Assembly: GCA_965247915.1 (NCBI GenBank)
Contig: OZ252048.1
Coordinates: 1,178,001-1,242,000 of the forward strand
Length of the DNA stretch: 64,000 bases
Origin: JAKZRT01 sp965247915
GTDB taxonomy: Bacteria > Pseudomonadota > Alphaproteobacteria > Rhodobacterales > Rhodobacteraceae
Direction of reading: 5' to 3'
A program made the translations under genes and the position numbers. The notes beneath the pieces were generated by a model that searched no databases, had not been told where the DNA came from, and was given only the letters and a program-made list of their open reading frames with translations. Below, piece after piece: positions 59,217-64,000 of the stretch (within the stretch, counting starts at the first letter, position 1; each line of letters opens with the position of its first letter).

Positions 59217-61037
59217 TCACACAATCACCGCTGCGCCCTGCGAGGCAAGGCCGGCATTGCGGCGGAATATCTCGAACATTTCCCGGCCCATGCCCGTGGT
59301 ATTCGCCGCAAGATCGGCAACGACCGGCACGCGGTCGGCAAAATCGGGCTCCAAAACCTCGATCGTGCCGCGCGCGGCGTCGATCGCGATCATATCGCCA
59401 TCGGCAAGCCACGCGATCGGCCCGCCTTGGGCGGCCTCCGGGCACAGGTGGATGACCGCTGGCACCTTGCCGCTGGCCCCCGACATGCGGCCGTCGGTGA
59501 CCAGCGCCACCTTGTGCCCGCGATCCTGAAGCACCGATAGAACCGGCGTTAGCCCGTGCAGTTCGGGCATGCCGTTAGCGCAAGGACCCTGGAATCGCAC
59601 GACCACCACCACATCGCGGTCCAATTCACCGGCGCGGAACGCCTCTTTCACTGCCATTTGATCGGTAAAGACGCGGGCCGGTGCCGTGATCAGGCGTTGG
59701 TCGGGCGCCACGGACGACACTTTCATTACCCCCTGGCCCAGGTCGCCCGCAAACTGTGCCAGACTACCCGTCGCCTGAAACGGCCGCGCCGCCGGGCGCA
59801 GGATCTTTTCGTTGTGGCTTGCCGACGGGCTATCGCGCCAGGTCAGCGCGCCATTCGCCAGGACCGGTTCGCGCCGGTATCCGCTGATGTCGGGTGCCCC
59901 TATTGCGCGCGCGCTGCCGTGCAGCAGCCCCGCATCCAGCAACTCGCCGATCATGAACGGAAGCCCGCCCGCGGCGTGGAAGTGGTTCACGTCCGCAAAC
60001 CCGTTCGGATAGACCCGCGCCATCAGCGGCACGCATGAAGAAAGCTCGGCAAAGTCTTCCAGATCAAGGATAATTCCGGCAGCCCGCGCCATCGCTGGCA
60101 GATGTATCACCAGATTGGTCGACCCGCCGGTGGCCATCAGTCCGACGATACCGTTCACAAAAGCCCGTTCGTCGAGCATCTCTCCGACCGGCAAGAAATT
60201 ATTGCCAAGGGCGGTTTTCGACAGCACGCGGGCCACGCCGTCGCGCGTCAGCGCCTCGCGCAGCGGCGTTCTGGGGGTGACAAAGCTGGCACCGGGCAGG
60301 TGCAGACCCATAAACTCCATCAGCATCTGGTTGGAATTGGCGGTGCCGTAAAACGTGCAGGTGCCGGGCCCATGGTAGCTGGCCATCTCAGCGGCCATCA
60401 GCGCCTCGCGCCCGACCTCGCCGGTTGCAAAGGCCTTGCGCACTTTGGTTTTCTCGTCGTTCGGCAACCCGCTGGTCATCGGGCCCGCAGGCAGAAAGAT
60501 CGCCGGGATATGGCCAAAACTGGCTGCCGCCATCACCAGACCGGGCACAATCTTGTCGCAGACGCCAAGAAACACGACCGCGTCATAGGTGTTGTGCGAC
60601 AGCCCGATACCGGCCGCCAGCGCGATGACGTCGCGCGAAAACAGGCTCAGCTCCATGCCGGTCTGGCCTTGCGTGACGCCATCGCACATCGCCGGAACCC
60701 CGCCCGCGACCTGGGCCGTGGCGCCGACGGCGCGCGCTGCCGATTTGATGATCTCGGGATAATCGGCATAGGGCTGATGGGCCGACAGCATGTCGTTATA
60801 GGCGGTTATGATCCCCAGGTTCGGGGCACGGCTGGTTGCCATTTGGTTCTGGTCGTCGCCCATGGCCGCATAAGCGTGGGCCTGATTGCCGCACGACAGA
60901 TGCGCGCGGCGCGGGCCTTCGTCGATCGCCCGGCGCATCCGGTCCAGATATTCGGTGCGGGACCGTTTGCTGCGCGCGCGAATGTTTTCGGTGACGGCTT
61001 CCAGTGTCGGATGCAGGGGCTTCATGGGGCGACTCAT
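59217..61037 (-). CDS. edd: Phosphogluconate dehydratase
   Basis: A 606-residue IlvD/Edd-family [4Fe-4S] dehydratase making KDPG from 6-phosphogluconate. Edd-type features are LSCGNQAHAYAAMGD, NLGIITAYNDMLSAHQPY, GGVPAMCDGVTQGQTGMELS, VFLGVCDKIVPGLVMAA, FYGTANSNQMLMEFMGLHLP and VTDGRMSGASGKVPAVIHL; the cysteines in CGNQ, MCDG and GVCDK are the expected cluster ligands. The length matches Edd (about 605) rather than IlvD. First gene of the edd-eda unit. A LacI-type palindrome lies 29 bases upstream, suggesting sugar-acid-responsive repression. A second ATG at 61025 is possible. Confidence 0.96.
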   Translation of the reverse strand: MSRPMKPLHPTLEAVTENIRARSKRSRTEYLDRMRRAIDEGPRRAHLSCGNQAHAYAAMGDDQNQMATSRAPNLGIITAYNDMLSAHQPYADYPEIIKSAARAVGATAQVAGGVPAMCDGVTQGQTGMELSLFSRDVIALAAGIGLSHNTYDAVVFLGVCDKIVPGLVMAAASFGHIPAIFLPAGPMTSGLPNDEKTKVRKAFATGEVGREALMAAEMASYHGPGTCTFYGTANSNQMLMEFMGLHLPGASFVTPRTPLREALTRDGVARVLSKTALGNNFLPVGEMLDERAFVNGIVGLMATGGSTNLVIHLPAMARAAGIILDLEDFAELSSCVPLMARVYPNGFADVNHFHAAGGLPFMIGELLDAGLLHGSARAIGAPDISGYRREPVLANGALTWRDSPSASHNEKILRPAARPFQATGSLAQFAGDLGQGVMKVSSVAPDQRLITAPARVFTDQMAVKEAFRAGELDRDVVVVVRFQGPCANGMPELHGLTPVLSVLQDRGHKVALVTDGRMSGASGKVPAVIHLCPEAAQGGPIAWLADGDMIAIDAARGTIEVLEPDFADRVPVVADLAANTTGMGREMFEIFRRNAGLASQGAAVIV

Positions 61038-61065
61038 GTGCGATGTGGCGCTTGCTCCATATTAT

Positions 61066-61077
61066 GTTAGCGCTAAC
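61066..61077 (-). promoter_or_regulatory. LacI-family-type operator upstream of edd
   Basis: GTTAGCGCTAAC is a perfect 12-bp palindrome with the central CG typical of LacI/GalR-family operators (TGTTAGCGCTAACG). It overlaps a CATAAT that could be the edd -10 box (61061-61066 on the minus strand). The repressor gene is not in the window. Confidence 0.7.
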
Positions 61078-61159
61078 GACACCAGCGGTACAGGAATGTT
61101 TTGTGCCGGTCGTTTACAGGCTATGACAAGTATCCGCCGCTTGATAAGGGCAGGCTGTG

Positions 61160-61255
61160 ATGGGCGAACCGGATATCGGGCAAATGCGGCAATATTTGCA
61201 GGCAGAGATGGGCCGGGCGGGTGCCGAACCCACGGAGGTGCCGGATGCGACCTGA
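61160..61255 (+). CDS. Possible 31-residue peptide overlapping the rlmI start
   Basis: An ATG at 61160 opens 31 codons (MGEPDIGQMRQYLQAEMGRA ... EVPDAT) and stops within the first codons of the methyltransferase gene in another frame. It could be a short coupled leader gene that delivers ribosomes to the next start codon, or chance. No clear ribosome site is seen. Confidence 0.3.
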   Translation: MGEPDIGQMRQYLQAEMGRAGAEPTEVPDAT

Positions 61256-62447
61256 GGATCGGGCGGTAGTGCGGTTGCGCCCCAAAGCGGATGCGCGGGC
61301 GATACGGCACGGGTTTCCCTGGGCCTACGCCAGCGACTTGGTCGCCGACCGGCGCACCCGGGCGCTGGCCCCCGGCACAATCGCGCGGCTTGAGGATGCC
61401 GCGCGGATGCCGCTGGCGACGGTCGCGGTCAACCCGTGCTCGCGGCTGATGGTGCGGGTGCTGGACCGGGACCCGCAGGCGGTGATCGACCAGGACTGGC
61501 TGCTGGCGAGACTGCATGCCGCGCTGGGCTTGCGCACCGGCCTTTACAGCGCGCCTTTCTACCGATTGGTCCACGCCGAAGGCGACGGGCTGCCGGGCCT
61601 GGTGATCGACCGGTTTGGGTCCGTTGTCGTGATCCAGCCCAACGCCGCCTGGATCGACGCCATGGTGCCGGCGCTCTGTGCGGCGATTACTGAACTGGCG
61701 CCGGATGTGCGCACGATCGTCAAAAACGCCGGTGGCCGGGCGCGCGTGGCCGAGGGTCTGGACGATGTCTCGGAAATTCTTGCCGGGCAAGTCGACGGAC
61801 CGGTCGAAGTGGCGATGAACGGCGCGCTTTATCTGGCCGACCTGATGGTCGGGCAAAAGACCGGGCTTTACTATGACCAGCGCGACAATCACGCCTTTTT
61901 CCAAAGGCTTGCGCGGGGCGCGCGGGTTCTCGATGTATTTTCCCATGTCGGTGGCTTTGGGCTGGCGGCGCTGGCCGGTGGCGCGCGTGGCGCGCTGGCG
62001 CTCGACAGCTCGCAACCCGCACTTGACCTGGCGTCCTGCGGTGCGGCGGCCATGGGCCGGGGCGATGATTTTCAGACCCGGCGCGGTGATGCGTTTGCGG
62101 TCATGGAGGCGATAACGGCAGAGGGGCGCACCTTTGACGCGGTGGTCTGCGATCCGCCCGCTTTTGCACCGTCGAAAAAATCGCTGGCGCAGGGCCTGCG
62201 CGCCTACGAACGGGTGGCGCGGCTGGCAGCACCCTTGGTGACGCCGGGCGGGGTGCTGGCGCTTTGTTCGTGCAGTCAGGCCGCCGAGCCACCCAAGTTT
62301 CTGGCCGCTTGCGTGCGCGGGATCGGGCGCGCCGGACGCCAGGCGCAGCTGATTCACACTGGCTGTGCCAGCCCCGACCACCCGGTACTGCCGCAATTGG
62401 GCGGTTCGGGCTATCTGAAGGCGCTGTTTTTCCGGCTGACCCGGTGA
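61245..62447 (+). CDS. rlmI: RlmI-type class I rRNA methyltransferase
   Basis: A 400-residue SAM-dependent methyltransferase with an N-terminal PUA domain (VRLRPKADARAIRHGFPWAY) and a C-terminal Rossmann domain, the architecture of RlmI, the 23S rRNA m5C1962 methyltransferase. Motifs are LMVGQKTGLYYDQRDNHAFF, VLDVFSHVGGFGLAALAGGA (SAM loop), FDAVVCDPPAFAPSKK (the catalytic PP) and GVLALCSCSQAA (the second cysteine motif). The ATG at 61245 overlaps the 31-codon frame. The stop overlaps the GTG start of the PIN gene (GTGA), so the two are co-translated. The related COG1092 family is broad, so the exact target base is inferred. Confidence 0.85.
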   Translation: MRPEDRAVVRLRPKADARAIRHGFPWAYASDLVADRRTRALAPGTIARLEDAARMPLATVAVNPCSRLMVRVLDRDPQAVIDQDWLLARLHAALGLRTGLYSAPFYRLVHAEGDGLPGLVIDRFGSVVVIQPNAAWIDAMVPALCAAITELAPDVRTIVKNAGGRARVAEGLDDVSEILAGQVDGPVEVAMNGALYLADLMVGQKTGLYYDQRDNHAFFQRLARGARVLDVFSHVGGFGLAALAGGARGALALDSSQPALDLASCGAAAMGRGDDFQTRRGDAFAVMEAITAEGRTFDAVVCDPPAFAPSKKSLAQGLRAYERVARLAAPLVTPGGVLALCSCSQAAEPPKFLAACVRGIGRAGRQAQLIHTGCASPDHPVLPQLGGSGYLKALFFRLTR

Positions 62448-62977
62448 AGGTGCTGCTGGACGCCTGCGTGCTCTTCCCCACGGTGATGCGCGAGGTTTTG
62501 CTGGGGGTGGCGGCGGCCGGGCTTTACGAACCACTTTGGTCGGACCGTATCCTTGAGGAATGGGCGCGAGCCGCCGGGCGTCATGGCGATGGGGCCTTGG
62601 CGCGCCTTGATGTCTCCGCAGTCGCCGCGGCTTTCCCGAAGGCCAGCGTGATGCCGCGCACCGGTGATATGCGCCGCTTGGTGCTGCCCGATCCGAACGA
62701 CGTCCATGTTCTGGCCGCCGCCATCGCCGGGTCGGCGCGCCTCATCGTGACGCTGAACGCCAAGGATTTTCCGCGCCACACGCTCAGCGCCGAAGGCCTG
62801 TCGCGCCAGGACCCGGACGCCTTTTTGCGCGCCCTTTGGGCCGAAGCACCGGATGTGGTTGCCGGGGTGGCCGGGGCGGTTCGCGCACGCGCCGAAGCAA
62901 GATCGGGCGAACCCCAGCCAATGCGCGCGCTTTTGAAACGCGCCCGCCTGCCGAGACTGGCCAGGGCAATGGTGTAA
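62444..62977 (+). CDS. PIN-domain protein (RNase-like)
   Basis: A 177-residue PIN-domain protein starting at GTG 62444 (VKVLLDACVLFPTVMREVLL). The conserved acidic residues expected for a metal-dependent RNase are present: Asp in LLDACVLFP, Glu in DRILEEWARA, Asp in LPDPNDVHVLAAAI, and Asp in LIVTLNAKDFP. The C-terminal extension is Ala/Arg-rich. Many PIN proteins are VapC toxins, but there is no antitoxin gene next to it and it is translationally coupled to an rRNA methyltransferase, so an RNA-metabolism role is equally likely. RNA target unknown. Confidence 0.8.
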   Translation: MKVLLDACVLFPTVMREVLLGVAAAGLYEPLWSDRILEEWARAAGRHGDGALARLDVSAVAAAFPKASVMPRTGDMRRLVLPDPNDVHVLAAAIAGSARLIVTLNAKDFPRHTLSAEGLSRQDPDAFLRALWAEAPDVVAGVAGAVRARAEARSGEPQPMRALLKRARLPRLARAMV

Positions 62978-63074
62978 AGGTGGCGTATGGGGCCGACCCC
63001 CTCTGGCCGCCGACAGCCATCTACCCCCGAAGTAATTATCGAAACGTTGAAAATCTCGTGCCCAGTGGGAAGAG

Positions 63075-63758
63075 TTATTCCGCCCAGCTGGCCTCGAGCT
63101 TTTCGATCGCCGCGACCCGCTCGCTGGTTTTCGGGTGGCTCATCAGCCAGGCCGGTGGGGCCGACATGCCCGAGCCGGTCAGGCGCTCGAGCTTGGAAAA
63201 CAGCGCCTTTTGCGCGGCGGTTCCGATCCCGGCCTTGGTCAGCAGCGCGGCGGCATAGGCGTCGGCCTCGTATTCGTCCGACCGGCTGAGGCGGGCCGCC
63301 AGCATGGTGGTCAGCGCGCTCGCGATAATCACACCGAGGCCCGGCAGAAACCGGCTGAGGACCAGCGCCAGCGCGGTTCGCAGCGCGTTCTGCCCGGAAA
63401 AGTCGATCATCCGGCGGCGCGAATGGCCCAGGGCCACATGGCCAAGCTCGTGCGCGATGACGCTGGCCAGCTCTTCGGCGCTGACATCGCCCGCCCGGTA
63501 TTTGTTGTAAAATCCGCGGGTTATGAATATCCGCCCGTCAGATGCGGCCAGGCCGTTGATCGGGTCGATCTCGTAGATATGGACCCGGATGCGATCAAGT
63601 CCGAGCGCCATGGCCATATCGCCCATCAGCACCCCCAGGATCGGGTCGGCCAGTTCGGTTGATTTCGTGTCCAGCTCGCGCGCCAGCCGCCAGGCCGAAA
63701 AGCGGTACATGATCAGCCCGTAAAGGACGGCAAGTATGATGGGCGAGAACTTGAGCAT
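63075..63758 (-). CDS. M48-family membrane metalloprotease
   Basis: A 227-residue HtpX/Ste24-type zinc protease. One N-terminal membrane segment (LKFSPIILAVLYGLIMYRFS) is followed by the catalytic domain with the zinc motif VIAHELGHVALGHSRRRM (HExxH) and the third ligand Glu in SRSDEYEADAYAAALLT. HPKTSERVAAIEKL is the usual C-terminus. A further hydrophobic stretch lies around LVLSRFLPGLGVIIASALT. Such enzymes degrade misfolded membrane or envelope proteins. I chose the ATG at 63758 (MLKFSPIILA) since the preceding codons are not membrane-like; the frame is open to 63803. Confidence 0.88.
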   Translation of the reverse strand: MLKFSPIILAVLYGLIMYRFSAWRLARELDTKSTELADPILGVLMGDMAMALGLDRIRVHIYEIDPINGLAASDGRIFITRGFYNKYRAGDVSAEELASVIAHELGHVALGHSRRRMIDFSGQNALRTALALVLSRFLPGLGVIIASALTTMLAARLSRSDEYEADAYAAALLTKAGIGTAAQKALFSKLERLTGSGMSAPPAWLMSHPKTSERVAAIEKLEASWAE

Positions 63759-63812
63759 ATTCCAGATATGGGGCAGCGGGGTGCGCGAGGCAAGCGCAGA
63801 CACACGGGCGCG

Positions 63813-64000
63813 TTACCGCCCCTGCGCTTTCATCCCGTCCTCGATCCCGGCCATATCTGCGGCGCTCGGATGTTTTTCGGCCATTTTCCGCAGCCAGTCC
63901 GCGGGCAGGACCAGCGCCTCGATCACGGCCTCGGCCGGGATCTCTGCCAGTCCCGCGAACGCGCAATGTTTGGCCCGGTCAAACTTGTCGAGATGGCGTT
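63813..64000 (-). CDS. C-terminal part of an unrecognised gene
   Basis: The last 61 codons of a gene entering from the right edge, ending at a TAA (63813-63815). The visible protein is DKFDRAKHCAFAGLAEIPAE, AVIEALVLPADWLRKMAEKH, then SAADMAGIEDGMKAQGR. It is soluble, helical and without a motif I recognise. It ends 54 bases before the M48 protease gene on the same strand and may be in its operon. Confidence 0.6.
   Translation of the reverse strand, partial: RHLDKFDRAKHCAFAGLAEIPAEAVIEALVLPADWLRKMAEKHPSAADMAGIEDGMKAQGR

Noticed and set aside
62444..62977. VapBC toxin-antitoxin system
   Set aside because: No small antitoxin gene adjoins the PIN gene; its upstream neighbour is an rRNA methyltransferase.

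Overview
The window reads as an alphaproteobacterial chromosome, most likely a Rhodobacterales (Paracoccaceae/Roseobacter-type) organism. The evidence is MipZ instead of MinCD, the pccB/pccA/mcm propionyl-CoA locus with a PccR-type (ScfR) regulator, an Entner-Doudoroff edd-eda pair, TRAP transport, DUF4174, DUF2852 and RDD proteins, and GC-rich codon use. This assignment comes from gene content, not from a database search.

Layout. 1-3.3 kb: gatC and the start of gatA, an EAL-domain c-di-GMP phosphodiesterase with a broken GGDEF half, and mipZ. 3.3-8.1 kb: an insertion hotspot with an IS110 element, an IS5 element (TSD ATAA) and an IS630 element that sits inside pccR, the regulator of propionyl-CoA carboxylase. 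8.2-19.8 kb: the propionate block, with an MFS exporter, pccB behind a promoter carrying PccR-type half-sites, small lipoproteins, pccA, a membrane GT-C-like protein, a DUF4174 protein, methylmalonyl-CoA mutase, and a dead cyanophycin-synthetase-like fragment. PccB and PccA carboxylate propionyl-CoA and the mutase makes succinyl-CoA (the epimerase is not in the window). 20-26.6 kb: a Sel1-repeat protein and a minus-strand operon dctP-dctQ-dctM-amidase-small membrane protein-2-hydroxyacid dehydrogenase, probably for uptake and use of an organic acid or amide.

26.7-53.96 kb is accessory DNA. It begins with an IS3 remnant and the 3' 45 nt of an initiator tRNA (an attachment-site scar), then a tyrosine integrase, two damaged VOC (glyoxalase-fold) genes, a 3' fragment of an autotransporter, an ISAs1 element split by an IS1595 element, a giant repetitive autotransporter gene (17.6 kb, about 46 tandem units of 345 bp), and a second autotransporter truncated by an IS3 element, which is itself hit by a second IS630. 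Several genes here carry short exact tandem duplications or frameshifts. The middle of the giant repeat array (about 39.96-43.2 kb) holds a cluster of indels that could be decay or an assembly seam.

53.96-64 kb returns to core genes: an RDD-family pseudogene (amber codon plus IS3), DUF2852, a YbaK-type deacylase, glnE, a small conserved protein, eda-edd with a LacI-type operator, an RlmI-type rRNA methyltransferase, a PIN-domain protein, an M48 protease and a partial gene at the right edge.

The most informative biology is (a) loss of the dedicated propionate regulator while its target promoter and enzymes remain, (b) a homogenised giant surface-protein array inside a tRNA-anchored island, (c) two different IS630 elements that join their transposase halves by the same +1 shift on an A-run, and (d) an IS110 element with a structured non-coding end that could encode a bridge RNA.
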